Shown here piece by piece: positions 13,154-27,796 of a stretch of 64,000 bases of DNA (the stretch's first letter is position 1; the number at the start of each line of letters is the position of its first letter). The notes beneath the pieces are model-generated. The model had not been told where the DNA came from, searched no databases, and saw only the letters and a program-made list of their open reading frames with translations. The stretch covers positions 27,750,452 through 27,814,451 of the forward strand of contig OX104124.1 in assembly GCA_944474755.1 (NCBI GenBank), given 5' to 3'. The DNA comes from Limnoperna fortunei (taxonomy: Eukaryota > Mollusca > Bivalvia > Mytilida > Modiolidae). Made by a program: the position numbers and the translations under genes.

Positions 13154-16100
13154 TTGTACAGTTTATTGACTGGTTCTTTATTGAGTTTTGTACAGTTTAT
13201 TGACTGGTTCTTTATTGAGTTTTGTACAGTTTATTGGCTGGTTCTTTATTTAGTTTTGTATAGTTTATTGACTAATTCTTTATTGAGTTTTGTACAGTTT
13301 ATTGACTGGTTCTTTATTCAGTTTTGTAGAGTTTTTTGACTGCTTCTTTATTGAGTTTTGTACAGTTTATTGACTGGTTCTGTGTTCTGTTTTGTACTGT
13401 TTATTGACTGGTTCTTTATTCAGTTTTGTACAGTTTATTGACTGGTTCTTTATTCAGTTTTGTACAGTTTATTGACTGTTTCTTTTTTTAGTTTTGTACA
13501 GTTTATTGACTGTTTCTATATTTAGTTTTGCACAGTTTATTGACTGTTTCTTTATTTAGTTTTGTACAGTTTATTGACTGTTTCTTTATTGAGTTTGTGT
13601 ACAATTTATGGACTGGTTCTTTATTTAGTTTTGTACAGTTTATTGACTGTTTCTTTATTTAGTTTTGTACAGTTTATTGACTGGTTCTTTATTTAGTTTT
13701 GTACAGTTTATTGACTGGTTCTTCATTGAGTTTTGTACAGTTTTTTGACTGGTTCTTTATTGAGTTTTGTACAGTTTATTCACTGTTTCTTTATTGAGTT
13801 TTGTACAGTGTATTGACTGTTTCTTTATTTATTTTTGTACAGTTTATTGACTGGTTCTGTGTTCTGTTTTGTACTGTTTATTGACTGGTTCTTTATTCAG
13901 TTTTGTACAGTTTATTGACTGGTTCTTTATTCAGTTTTGTACAGTTTATTGACTGTTTCTTTTTTTAGTTTTGTACAGTTTATTGACTGTTTCTATATTT
14001 AGTTTTGCACAGTTTATTGACTGTTTCTTTATTTAGTTTTGTACAGTTTATTGACTGTTTCTTTATTGAGTTTGTGTACAATTTATGGACTGGTTCTTTA
14101 TTTAGTTTTGTACAGTTTATTGACTGTTTCTTTATTTAGTTTTGTACAGTTTATTGACTGGTTCTTTATTTAGTTTTGTACAGTTTATTGACTGGTTCTT
14201 TATTGAGTTTTGTACAGTTTATTGACTGGTTCTTTATTCAGTTTTGTAATATTTATTGACTGGTTCTTTATTGAGTTTTGTACAGTTTTTTGACTGGTTC
14301 TTTATTGAGTTTTGTACAGTTTATTGACTGTTTCTTTATTGAGTTTTGTACAGTTTATTGACTGTTTCTTTATTTATTTTTGTACAGTTTATTGACTGGT
14401 TCTTTATTTAGTTTTGTACAGTTTATTGACTGGTCCTTTATTTAGTTTTGTACAGTTTATTGACTGTTTCTTTATTTAGTTTTGTACAGTTTATTGACTG
14501 GTTCTTTATTGAGTTTTGTACAGTTTATTGACTGGTTCTTTATTCAGTTTTGTAATGTTTATTGACTGGTTCTTTATTCAGTTTTGTACAGTTTATTGAC
14601 TGGTTCTTTATTGAGTTTGTGTACAGTTTTTTAACTGGTTCTTTATTGAGTTTTGTACAGTTTATTGACTTGTTCTTTATTCAGTTTTGTACAGTTTATT
14701 GACTGGTTCTTTATTGAGTTTTGTACAGTTTTTTGACTGGTTCTTTATTGAGTTTTGTACAGTTTATTCACTGTTTCTTTATTGAGTTTTGTACAGTTTA
14801 TTGACTGTTTCTTTATTTATTTTTGTACAGTTTATTGACTGGTTCTTTATTTAGTTTTGTACAGTTTATTGACTGGTCCTTTATTTAGTTTTGTACAGTT
14901 TATTGACTGTTTCTTTATTTAGTTTTGTACAGTTTATTGACTGGTTCTTTATTCAGTTTTGTACAGTTTATTGACTGGTTCTTTATTCAGTTTTGTAATG
15001 TTTATTGACTGGTTCTTCATTGAGTTTTGTACAGTTTATTGACTGGTTCTTTATTCATTTTTGTACAGTTTATTTACTGGTTCTTTATTGAGTTTTGTAC
15101 AGTTTATTGACTGGTTCTTTTTTGAGTTTTGTACAGTTTATTGACTGTTTCTTTATTTAGTTTTGTACAGTTTATTGACTGTTTCTTTATTTAGTTTTGT
15201 ACAGTTTATTGACTGTTTCTTTATTTAGTTTTGTACAGTTTATTGACTGTTTCTTTATTTATTTTTGTACAGTTTATTGACTGGTTCTTTATTAATTTTG
15301 TACAGTTTATTGACTGGTCCTTTATTGAGTTTTGTACAGTTTATTGACTGGTTCTTTATTGAGTTTTGTACAGTTTATTGACTGGTTCTTTATTGAGTTT
15401 TGTACAGTTTATTGGCTGGTTCTTTATTTAGTTTTGTATAGTTTATTGACTAATTCTTTATTGAGTTTTGTACAGTTTATTGACTGGTTCTTTATTCAGT
15501 TTTGTAGAGTTTTTTGACTGCTTCTTTATTGAGTTTTGTACAGTTTATTGACTGGTTCTGTGTTCTGTTTTGTACTGTTTATTGACTGGTTCTTTATTCA
15601 GTTTTGTACAGTTTATTGACTGGTTCTTTATTCAGTTTTGTACAGTTTATTGACTGTTTCTTTTTTTAGTTTTGTACAGTTTATTGACTGTTTCTATATT
15701 TAGTTTTGCACAGTTTATTGACTGTTTCTTTATTTAGTTTTGTACAGTTTATTGACTGTTTCTTTATTGAGTTTGTGTACAATTTATGGACTGGTTCTTT
15801 ATTTAGTTTTGTACAGTTTATTGACTGTTTCTTTATTTAGTTTTGTACAGTTTATTGACTGGTTCTTTATTTAGTTTTGTACAGTTTATTGACTGGTTCT
15901 TCATTGAGTTTTGTACAGTTTTTTGACTGGTTCTTTATTGAGTTTTGTACAGTTTATTCACTGTTTCTTTATTGAGTTTTGTACAGTGTATTGACTGTTT
16001 CTTTATTTATTTTTGTACAGTTTATTGACTGGTTCTTTATTTAGTTTTGTACAGTTTATTGACTGGTTCTTTATTGAGTTTTCTACAGTTTATTGACTGG

Positions 16101-19100
16101 TTCTTTATTGAGTTTTGTGCAGTTTATTGACTGGTTCTTTATTGAGTTTTGTACAGTTTATCGACTGTTTCTATATTTAGTTTTGTACAGTTTATTGACT
16201 GTTTCTTTATTTAGTTTTGTACAGTTTATTGACTGTTTCTTTTTTTAGTTTGTGTACAATTTATGGACTAGTTCTTTATTTAGTTTTGTACAGTTTATTG
16301 ACTGTTTCTTTATTTAGTTTTGTAAAGTTTATTGACTGTTTCTTTATTTAGTTTTGTACAGTTTATTGACTGGTTCTTTATTTAGTTTTGTACAGTTTAT
16401 TGACTGTTTCTTTATTGAGTTTTGTACAGTTTTTTGACTGGTTCTTTATTGAGTTTTGTACAGTTTATTCACTGTTTCTTTATTGAGTTTTGTACAGTTT
16501 ATTGACTGTTTCTTTATTTATTTTTGTACAGTTTATTGACTGGTTCTTTATTTAGTTTTGTACAGTTTATTGACTGGTCCTTTATTTAGTTTTGTACAGT
16601 TTATTGACTGTTTCTTTATTTAGTTTTGTACAGTTTATTGACTGGTTCTTTATTCAGTTTTGTACAGTTTATTGACTGGTTCTTTATTCAGTTTTGTAAT
16701 GTTTATTGACTGGTTCTTCATTGAGTTTTGTACAGTTTATTGACTGGTTCTTTATTCATTTTTGTACAGTTTATTTACTGGTTCTTTATTGAGTTTTGTA
16801 CAGTTTATTGACTGGTTCTTTTTTGAGTTTTGTACAGTTTATTGACTGTTTCTTTATTTAGTTTTGTACAGTTTATTGACTGTTTCTATATTTAGTTTTG
16901 TACAGTTTATTGACTGTTTCTTTATTTAGTTTTGTACAGTTTATTGACTGTTTCTTTATTTATTTTTGTACAGTTTATTGACTGGTTCTTTATTAATTTT
17001 GTACAGTTTATTGACTGGTCCTTTATTGAGTTTTGTACAGTTTATTGACTGGTTCTTTATTGAGTTTTGTACAGTTTATTGACTGGTTCTTTATTGAGTT
17101 TTGTACAGTTTATTGGCTGGTTCTTTATTTAGTTTTGTATAGTTTATTGACTAATTCTTTATTGAGTTTTGTACAGTTTATTGACTGGTTCTTTATTCAG
17201 TTTTGTAGAGTTTTTTGACTGCTTCTTTATTGAGTTTTGTACAGTTTATTGACTGGTTCTGTGTTCTGTTTTGTACTGTTTATTGACTGGTTCTTTATTC
17301 AGTTTTGTACAGTTTATTGACTGGTTCTTTATTCAGTTTTGTACAGTTTATTGACTGTTTCTTTTTTTAGTTTTGTACAGTTTATTGACTGTTTCTATAT
17401 TTAGTTTTGCACAGTTTATTGACTGTTTCTTTATTTAGTTTTGTACAGTTTATTGACTGTTTCTTTATTGAGTTTGTGTACAATTTATGGACTGGTTCTT
17501 TATTTAGTTTTGTACAGTTTATTGACTGTTTCTTTATTTAGTTTTGTACAGTTTATTGACTGGTTCTTTATTTAGTTTTGTACAGTTTATTGACTGGTTC
17601 TTCATTGAGTTTTGTACAGTTTTTTGACTGGTTCTTTATTGAGTTTTGTACAGTTTATTCACTGTTTCTTTATTGAGTTTTGTACAGTGTATTGACTGTT
17701 TCTTTATTTATTTTTGTACAGTTTATTGACTGGTTCTTTATTTAGTTTTGTACAGTTTATTGACTGGTTCTTTATTGAGTTTTCTACAGTTTATTGACTG
17801 GTTCTTTATTGAGTTTTGTGCAGTTTATTGACTGGTTCTTTATTGAGTTTTGTACAGTTTATCGACTGTTTCTATATTTAGTTTTGTACAGTTTATTGAC
17901 TGTTTCTTTATTTAGTTTTGTACAGTTTATTGACTGTTTCTTTTTTTAGTTTGTGTACAATTTATGGACTAGTTCTTTATTTAGTTTTGTACAGTTTATT
18001 GACTGTTTCTTTATTTAGTTTTGTAAAGTTTATTGACTGTTTCTTTATTTAGTTTTGTACAGTTTATTGACTGGTTCTTTATTTAGTTTTGTACAGTTTA
18101 TTGACTGTTTCTTTATTTAGTTTTGTACAGTTTATTGACTGTTTCTATATTTAGTTTTGTACAGTTTATTGACTGTTTCTTTATTTAGTTTTGTACAGTT
18201 TATTGACTGTTTCTTTATTTATTTTTGTACAGTTTATTGACTGGTTCTTTATTAATTTTGTACAGTTTATTGACTGGTCCTTTATTGAGTTTTGTACAGT
18301 TTATTGACTGGTTCTTTATTGAGTTTTGTACAGTTTATTGACTGGTTCTTTATTGAGTTTTGTACAGTTTATTGGCTGGTTCTTTATTTAGTTTTGTATA
18401 GTTTATTGACTAATTCTTTATTGAGTTTTGTACAGTTTATTGACTGGTTCTTTATTCAGTTTTGTAGAGTTTTTTGACTGCTTCTTTATTGAGTTTTGTA
18501 CAGTTTATTGACTGGTTCTGTGTTCTGTTTTGTACTGTTTATTGACTGGTTCTTTATTCAGTTTTGTACATTTTATTGACTGGTTCTTTATTCAGTTTTG
18601 TACAGTTTATTGACTGTTTCTTTTTTTAGTTTTGTACAGTTTATTGACTGTTTCTATATTTAGTTTTGCACAGTTTATTGACTGTTTCTTTATTTAGTTT
18701 TGTACAGTTTATTGACTGTTTCTTTATTGAGTTTGTGTACAATTTATGGACTGGTTCTTTATTTAGTTTTGTACAGTTTATTGACTGTTTCTTTATTTAG
18801 TTTTGTACAGTTTATTGACTGGTTCTTTATTTAGTTTTGTACAGTTTATTGACTGGTTCTTTATTGAGTTTTGTACAGTTTATTGACTGGTTCTTTATTC
18901 AGTTTTGTAATATTTATTGACTTGTTCTTTATTGAGTTTTGTACAGTTTTTTGACTGGTTCTTTATTGAGTTTTGTACAGTTTATTGACTGTTTCTTTAT
19001 TGAGTTTTGTACAGTTTATTGACTGTTTCTTTATTTATTTTTGTACAGTTTATTGACTGGTTCTTTATTTAGTTTTGTACAGTTTATTGACTGGTCCTTT

Positions 19101-22100
19101 ATTTAGTTTTGTACAGTTTATTGACTGTTTCTTTATTTAGTTTTGTACAGTTTATTGACTGGTTCTTTATTGAGTTTTGTACAGTTTATTGACTGGTTCT
19201 TTATTCAGTTTTGTAATGTTTATTGACTGGTTCTTTATTCAGTTTTGTACAGTTTATTGACTGGTTCTTTATTGAGTTTGTGTACAGTTTTTTAACTGGT
19301 TCTTTATTGAGTTTTGTACAGTTTATTGACTTGTTCTTTATTCAGTTTTGTACAGTTTATTGACTGGTTCTTTATTGAGTTTTGTACAGTTTTTTGACTG
19401 GTTCTTTATTGAGTTTTGTACAGTTTATTCACTGTTTCTTTATTGAGTTTTGTACAGTTTATTGACTGTTTCTTTATTTATTTTTGTACAGTTTATTGAC
19501 TGGTTCTTTATTTAGTTTTGTACAGTTTATTGACTGGTCCTTTATTTAGTTTTGTACAGTTTATTGACTGTTTCTTTATTTAGTTTTGTACAGTTTATTG
19601 ACTGGTTCTTTATTCAGTTTTGTACAGTTTATTGACTGGTTCTTTATTCAGTTTTGTAATGTTTATTGACTGGTTCTTCATTGAGTTTTGTACAGTTTAT
19701 TGACTGTTTCTTTTTTTAGTTTGTGTACAATTTATGGACTAGTTCTTTATTTAGTTTTGTACAGTTTATTGACTGTTTCTTTATTTAGTTTTGTAAAGTT
19801 TATTGACTGTTTCTTTATTTAGTTTTGTACAGTTTATTGACTGGTTCTTTATTTAGTTTTGTACAGTTTATTGACTGTTTCTTTATTGAGTTTTGTACAG
19901 TTTTTTGACTGGTTCTTTATTGAGTTTTGTACAGTTTATTCACTGTTTCTTTATTGAGTTTTGTACAGTTTATTGACTGTTTCTTTATTTATTTTTGTAC
20001 AGTTTATTGACTGGTTCTTTATTTAGTTTTGTACAGTTTATTGACTGGTCCTTTATTTAGTTTTGTACAGTTTATTGACTGTTTCTTTATTTAGTTTTGT
20101 ACAGTTTATTGACTGGTTCTTTATTCAGTTTTGTACAGTTTATTGACTGGTTCTTTATTCAGTTTTGTAATGTTTATTGACTGGTTCTTCATTGAGTTTT
20201 GTACAGTTTATTGACTGGTTCTTTATTCATTTTTGTACAGTTTATTTACTGGTTCTTTATTGAGTTTTGTACAGTTTATTGACTGGTTCTTTTTTGAGTT
20301 TTGTACAGTTTATTGACTGTTTCTTTATTTAGTTTTGTACAGTTTATTGACTGTTTCTATATTTAGTTTTGTACAGTTTATTGACTGTTTCTTTATTTAG
20401 TTTTGTACAGTTTATTGACTGTTTCTTTATTTATTTTTGTACAGTTTATTGACTGGTTCTTTATTAATTTTGTACAGTTTATTGACTGGTCCTTTATTGA
20501 GTTTTGTACAGTTTATTGACTGGTTCTTTATTGAGTTTTGTACAGTTTATTGACTGGTTCTTTATTGAGTTTTGTACAGTTTATTGGCTGGTTCTTTATT
20601 TAGTTTTGTATAGTTTATTGACTAATTCTTTATTGAGTTTTGTACAGTTTATTGACTGGTTCTTTATTCAGTTTTGTAGAGTTTTTTGACTGCTTCTTTA
20701 TTGAGTTTTGTACAGTTTATTGACTGGTTCTGTGTTCTGTTTTGTACTGTTTATTGACTGGTTCTTTATTCAGTTTTGTACAGTTTATTGACTGGTTCTT
20801 TATTCAGTTTTGTACAGTTTATTGACTGTTTCTTTTTTTAGTTTTGTACAGTTTATTGACTGTTTCTATATTTAGTTTTGCACAGTTTATTGACTGTTTC
20901 TTTATTTAGTTTTGTACAGTTTATTGACTGTTTCTTTATTGAGTTTGTGTACAATTTATGGACTGGTTCTTTATTTAGTTTTGTACAGTTTATTGACTGT
21001 TTCTTTATTTAGTTTTGTACAGTTTATTGACTGGTTCTTTATTTAGTTTTGTACAGTTTATTGACTGGTTCTTCATTGAGTTTTGTACAGTTTTTTGACT
21101 GGTTCTTTATTGAGTTTTGTACAGTTTATTCACTGTTTCTTTATTGAGTTTTGTACAGTGTATTGACTGTTTCTTTATTTATTTTTGTACAGTTTATTGA
21201 CTGGTTCTTTATTTAGTTTTGTACAGTTTATTGACTGGTTCTTTATTGAGTTTTCTACAGTTTATTGACTGGTTCTTTATTGAGTTTTGTGCAGTTTATT
21301 GACTGGTTCTTTATTGAGTTTTGTACAGTTTATCGACTGTTTCTATATTTAGTTTTGTACAGTTTATTGACTGTTTCTTTATTTAGTTTTGTACAGTTTA
21401 TTGACTGTTTCTTTTTTTAGTTTGTGTACAATTTATGGACTAGTTCTTTATTTAGTTTTGTACAGTTTATTGACTGTTTCTTTATTTAGTTTTGTACAGT
21501 TTATTGACTGTTTCTTTATTTAGTTTTGTACAGTTTATTGACTGGTTCTTTATTTAGTTTTGTACAGTTTATTGACTGTTTCTTTATTTAGTTTTGTACA
21601 GTTTATTGACTGTTTCTATATTTAGTTTTGTACAGTTTATTGACTGTTTCTTTATTTAGTTTTTTACAGTTTATTGACTGTTTCTTTATTTATTTTTGTA
21701 CAGTTTATTGACTGGTTCTTTATTAATTTTGTACAGTTTATTGACTGGTCCTTTATTGAGTTTTGTACAGTTTATTGACTGGTTCTTTATTGAGTTTTGT
21801 ACAGTTTATTGACTGGTTCTTTATTGAGTTTTGTACAGTTTATTGGCTGGTTCTTTATTTAGTTTTGTATAGTTTATTGACTAATTCTTTATTGAGTTTT
21901 GTACAGTTTATTGACTGGTTCTTTATTCAGTTTTGTAGAGTTTTTTGACTGCTTCTTTATTGAGTTTTGTACAGTTTATTGACTGGTTCTGTGTTCTGTT
22001 TTGTACTGTTTATTGACTGGTTCTTTATTCAGTTTTGTACATTTTATTGACTGGTTCTTTATTCAGTTTTGTACAGTTTATTGACTGTTTCTTTTTTTAG

Positions 22101-23649
22101 TTTTGTACAGTTTATTGACTGTTTCTATATTTAGTTTTGCACAGTTTATTGACTGTTTCTTTATTTAGTTTTGTACAGTTTATTGACTGTTTCTTTATTG
22201 AGTTTGTGTACAATTTATGGACTGGTTCTTTATTTAGTTTTGTACAGTTTATTGACTGTTTCTTTATTTAGTTTTGTACAGTTTATTGACTGGTTCTTTA
22301 TTTAGTTTTGTACAGTTTATTGACTGGTTCTTTATTGAGTTTTGTACAGTTTATTGACTGGTTCTTTATTCAGTTTTGTAATATTTATTGACTTGTTCTT
22401 TATTGAGTTTTGTACAGTTTTTTGACTGGTTCTTTATTGAGTTTTGTACAGTTTATTGACTGTTTCTTTATTGAGTTTTGTACAGTTTATTGACTGTTTC
22501 TTTATTTATTTTTGTACAGTTTATTGACTGGTTCTTTATTTAGTTTTGTACAGTTTATTGACTGGTCCTTTATTTAGTTTTGTACAGTTTATTGACTGTT
22601 TCTTTATTTAGTTTTGTACAGTTTATTGACTGGTTCTTTATTGAGTTTTGTACAGTTTATTGACTGGTTCTTTATTCAGTTTTGTAATGTTTATTGACTG
22701 GTTCTTTATTCAGTTTTGTACAGTTTATTGACTGGTTCTTTATTGAGTTTGTGTACAGTTTTTTAACTGGTTCTTTATTGAGTTTTGTACAGTTTATTGA
22801 CTTGTTCTTTATTCAGTTTTGTACAGTTTATTGACTGGTTCTTTATTGAGTTTTGTACAGTTTTTTGACTGGTTCTTTATTGAGTTTTGTACAGTTTATT
22901 CACTGTTTCTTTATTGAGTTTTGTACAGTTTATTGACTGTTTCTTTATTTATTTTTGTACAGTTTATTGACTGGTTCTTTATTTAGTTTTGTACAGTTTA
23001 TTGACTGGTTCTTTATTTAGTTTTGTACAGTTTATTGACTGTTTCTTTATTTAGTTTTGTACAGTTTATTGACTGGTTCTTTATTCAGTTTTGTACAGTT
23101 TATTGACTGGTTCTTTATTCAGTTTTGTAATGTTTATTGACTGGTTCTTCATTGAGTTTTGTACAGTTTATTGACTGGTTCTTTATTCATTTTTGTACAG
23201 TTTATTTACTGGTTCTTTATTGAGTTTTGTACAGTTTATTGACTGGTTCTTTTTTGAGTTTTGTACAGTTTATTGACTGTTTCTTTATTTAGTTTTGTAC
23301 AGTTTATTGACTGTTTCTATATTTAGTTTTGTACAGTTTATTGACTGTTTCTTTATTTAGTTTTGTACAGTTTATTGACTGTTTCTTTATTTATTTTTGT
23401 ACAGTTTATTGACTGGTTCTTTATTAATTTTGTACAGTTTATTGACTGGTCCTTTATTGAGTTTTGTACAGTTTATTGACTGGTTCTTTATTGAGTTTTG
23501 TACAGTTTATTGACTGGTTCTTTATTGAGTTTTGTACAGTTTATTGGCTGGTTCTTTATTTAGTTTTGTATAGTTTATTGACTAATTCTTTATTGAGTTT
23601 TGTACAGTTTATTGACTGGTTCTTTATTCAGTTTTGTAGAGTTTTTTGA
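13154..23649 (+). repeat. 37-mer / 50-mer HOR core of superunit copy 1
   Basis: The landmark monomer trio with TTGGCTGG, ACTAATTC and TAGAG recurs at spacings of 2178, 1701, 1259, 2212, 1259 and 1701 bp. The 1,259-bp unit is 37 monomers + 1 bp. The 1,701-bp unit is the same plus 442 bp (13 monomers). The 2,178- and 2,212-bp intervals differ from each other by one monomer. Segments 14705-16415 and 19877-21587 match at an offset of 5,172. The same set appears at 36164-41487 in superunit copy 2 with spacings of 2178, 1259 and 1701. Confidence 0.85.
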
Positions 23650-25069
23650 CTGCTTCTTTATTGAGTTTTGTACAGTTTATTGACTGGTTCTGTGTTCTGT
23701 TTTGTACTGTTTATTGACTGGTTCTTTATTCAGTTTTGTACAGTTTATTGACTGGTTCTTTATTCAGTTTTGTACAGTTTATTGACTGTTTCTTTTTTTA
23801 GTTTTGTACAGTTTATTGACTGTTTCTATATTTAGTTTTGCACAGTTTATTGACTGTTTCTTTATTTAGTTTTGTACAGTTTATTGACTGTTTCTTTATT
23901 GAGTTTGTGTACAATTTATGGACTGGTTCTTTATTTAGTTTTGTACAGTTTATTGACTGTTTCTTTATTTAGTTTTGTACAGTTTATTGACTGGTTCTTT
24001 ATTTAGTTTTGTACAGTTTATTGACTGGTTCTTTATTGAGTTTTGTACAGTTTATTGACTGGTTCTTTATTCAGTTTTGTAATATTTATTGACTTGTTCT
24101 TTATTGAGTTTTGTACAGTTTTTTGACTGGTTCTTTATTGAGTTTTGTACAGTTTATTGACTGTTTCTTTATTGAGTTTTGTACAGTTTATTGACTGTTT
24201 CTTTATTTATTTTTGCACAGTTTATTGACTGGTTCTTTATTTAGTTTTGTACAGTTTATTGACTGGTCCTTTATTTAGTTTTGTACAGTTTATTGACTGT
24301 TTCTTTATTTAGTTTTGTACAGTTTATTGACTGGTTCTTTATTGAGTTTTGTACAGTTTATTGACTGGTTCTTTATTCAGTTTTGTAATGTTTATTGACT
24401 GGTTCTTTATTCAGTTTTGTACAGTTTATTGACTGGTTCTTTATTGAGTTTGTGTACAGTTTTTTAACTGGTTCTTTATTGAGTTTTGTACAGTTTATTG
24501 ACTTGTTCTTTATTCAGTTTTGTACAGTTTATTGACTGGTTCTTTATTGAGTTTTGTACAGTTTTTTGACTGGTTCTTTATTGAGTTTTGTACAGTTTAT
24601 TCACTGTTTCTTTATTGAGTTTTGTACAGTTTATTGACTGTTTCTTTATTTATTTTTGTACAGTTTATTGACTGGTTCTTTATTTAGTTTTGTACAGTTT
24701 ATTGACTGGTCCTTTATTTAGTTTTGTACAGTTTATTGACTGTTTCTTTATTTAGTTTTGTACAGTTTATTGACTGGTTCTTTATTGAGTTTTGTACAGT
24801 TTATTGACTGGTTCTTTATTCAGTTTTGTAATGTTTATTGACTGGTTCTTCATTGAGTTTTGTACAGTTTATTGACTGGTTCTTTATTCATTTTTGTACA
24901 GTTTATTTACTGGTTCTTTATTGAGTTTTGTACAGTTTATTGACTGGTTCTTTTTTGAGTTTTATACAGTTTATTGACTGATTCTTTATTCAGTTTTGTT
25001 TAGTTTATTGACTGGTTCTTTATTGAGTTTGTCTACAGTTTTCTGACTGGTTCTTTATTGAGTTTTGTA

Positions 25070-27796
25070 CCGTTTATTGACTGTTTCTTTTTTTAGTTTT
25101 GTACAGTTTATTGACTGTTTCTATATTTAGTTTTGCACAGTTTATTGACTGTTTCTTTATTTAGTTTTGTACAGTTTATTGACTGTTTCTTTATTGAGTT
25201 TGTGTACAATTTATGGACTGGTTCTTTATTTAGTTTTGTACAGTTTATTGACTGTTTCTTTATTTAGTTTTGTACAGTTTATTGACTGTTTCTTTATTTA
25301 GTTTTGTACAGTTTATTGACTGGTTCTTTATTGAGTTTTGTACAGTTTATTGACTGGTTCTTTATTCAGTTTTGTAATATTTATTGACTGGTTCTTTATT
25401 GAGTTTTGTACAGTTTTTTGACTGGTTCTTTATTGGGTTTTGTACAGTTTATTCACTGTTTCTTTATTGAGTTTTGTACAGTTTATTGACTGTTTCTTTA
25501 TTTATTTTTGTACAGTTTATTGACTGGTTCTTTATTTAGTTTTGTACAGTTTATTGACTGGTCCTTTATTTAGTTTTGTACAGTTTATTGACTGTTTCTT
25601 TATTTAGTTTTGTACAGTTTATTGACTGGTTCTTTATTCAGTTTTGTAATGTTTATTGACTGGTTCTTCATTGAGTTTTGTACAGTTTATTGACTGGTTT
25701 TTTATTCATTTTTGTACAGTTTATTTACTGGTTCTTTTTTGAGTTTTATACAGTTTATTGACTGGTTCTTTTTTGAGTTTTATACAGTTTATTGACTGGT
25801 TCTTTATTCAGTTTTGTACAGTTTATTGACTGGTTCTTTATTGAGATTGTGTACAGTTTTTTAACTGGTTCTTTATTGAGTTTTGTACAGTTTATTGACT
25901 TGTTCTTTATTCAGTTTTGTACAGTTTATTGACTGGTTCTTTATTTAGTTTTGTACAGTTTTTTGACTGGTTCTTTATTGAGTTTTGTACAGTTTATTCA
26001 CTGTTTCTTTATTGAGTTTTGTACAGTTTATTGACTGTTTCTTTATTAATTTTTGTACAGTTTATTGACTGGTTCTTTATTTAGTTTTGTACAGTTTATT
26101 GACTGGTCCTTTATTTAGTTTTGTACAGTTTATTGACTGTTTCTTTATTTAGTTTTGTACAGTTTATTGACTGGTTCTTTATTGAGTTTTGTACAGTTTA
26201 TTGACTGGTTCTTTATTCAGTTTTGTAATGTTTATTGACTGGTTCTTTATTCATTTTTGTACAGTTTATTTACTGGTTCTTTATTGAGTTTTGTACAGTT
26301 TATTGACTGGTTCTTTTTTGAGTTTTATACAGTTTATTGACTGATTCTTTATTCAGTTTTGTTCAGTTTATTGACTGGTTTTTTATTGAGTTTGTCTACA
26401 GTTTTCTGACTGGTTCTTTATTGAGTTTTGTACCGTTTATTGACTGTTTCTTTTTTTAGTTTTGTACAGTTTATTGACTGTTTCTATATTTAGTTTTGCA
26501 CAGTTTATTGACTGTTTCTTTATTTAGTTTTGTACAGTTTATTGACTGTTTCTTTATTGAGTTTGTGTACAATTTATGGACTGGTTCTTTATTTAGTTTT
26601 GTACAGTTTATTGACTGTTTCTTTATTTAGTTTTGTACAGTTTATTGACTGGTTCTTTATTGAGTTTTGTACAGTTTATTGACTGGTTCTTTATTCAGTT
26701 TTGTAATATTTATTGACTGGTTCTTTATTGAGTTTTGTACAGTTTTTTGACTGGTTCTTTATTGAGTTTTGTACAGTTTATTCACTGTTTCTTTATTGAG
26801 TTTTGTACAGTTTATTGACTGTTTCTTTATTTATTTTTGTACAGTTTATTGACTGGTTCTTTATTTAGTTTTGTACAGTTTATTGACTGGTCCTTTATTT
26901 AGTTTTGTACAGTTTATTGACTGTTTCTTTATTTAGTTTTGTACAGTTTATTGACTGGTTCTTTATTCAGTTTTGTAATGTTTATTGACTGGTTCTTCAT
27001 TGAGTTTTGTACAGTTTATTGACTGGTTTTTTATTCATTTTTGTACAGTTTATTTACTGGTTCTTTATTGAGTTTTGTACAGTTTATTGACTGGTTCTTT
27101 TTTGAGTTTTATACAGTTTATTGACTGGTTCTTTATTCAGTTTTGTACAGTTTATTGACTGGTTCTTTATTGAGATTGTGTACAGTTTTTTAGCTGGTTC
27201 TTTATTGAGTTTTGTACAGTTTATTGACTTGTTCTTTATTCAGTTTTGTACAGTTTATTGACTGGTTCTTTATTTAGTTTTGTACAGTTTTTTGACTGGT
27301 TCTTTATTGAGTTTTGTACAGTTTATTCACTGTTTCTTTATTGAGTTTTGTACAGTTTATTGACTGTTTCTTTATTAATTTTTGTACAGTTTATTGACTG
27401 GTTCTTTATTTAGTTTTGTACAGTTTATTGACTGGTCCTTTATTTAGTTTTGTACAGTTTATTGACTGTTTCTTTATTTAGTTTTGTACAGTTTATTGAC
27501 TGGTTCTTTATTGAGTTTTGTACAGTTTATTGACTGGTTCTTTATTCAGTTTTGTAATGTTTATTGACTGGTTCTTCATTGAGTTTTGTACAGTTTATTG
27601 ACTGGTTCTTTATTCATTTTTGAACAGTTTATTTACTGGTTCTTTATTGAGTTTTGTACAGTTTATTGACTGGTTCTTTTTTGAGTTTTATACAGTTTAT
27701 TGACTGATTCTTTATTCAGTTTTGTTCAGTTTATTGACTGGTTCTTTATTGAGTTTGTCTACAGTTTTCTGACTGGTTCTTTATTGAGTTTTGTAC
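25070..27796 (+). repeat. 1,363-bp (40-mer) HOR, two full units
   Basis: The rare TACCG variant, just after a GTCTACAG 35-bp monomer, sits at 25070, 26433 and 27796, spaced 1,363 bp both times. Inside the units one copy has an extra T-type monomer early on and lacks an ATTCATTG-side monomer later, so lengths agree although monomer order does not. The same landmarks appear at 42908, 44271 and 45634, each exactly 17,838 bp downstream. Confidence 0.86.
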
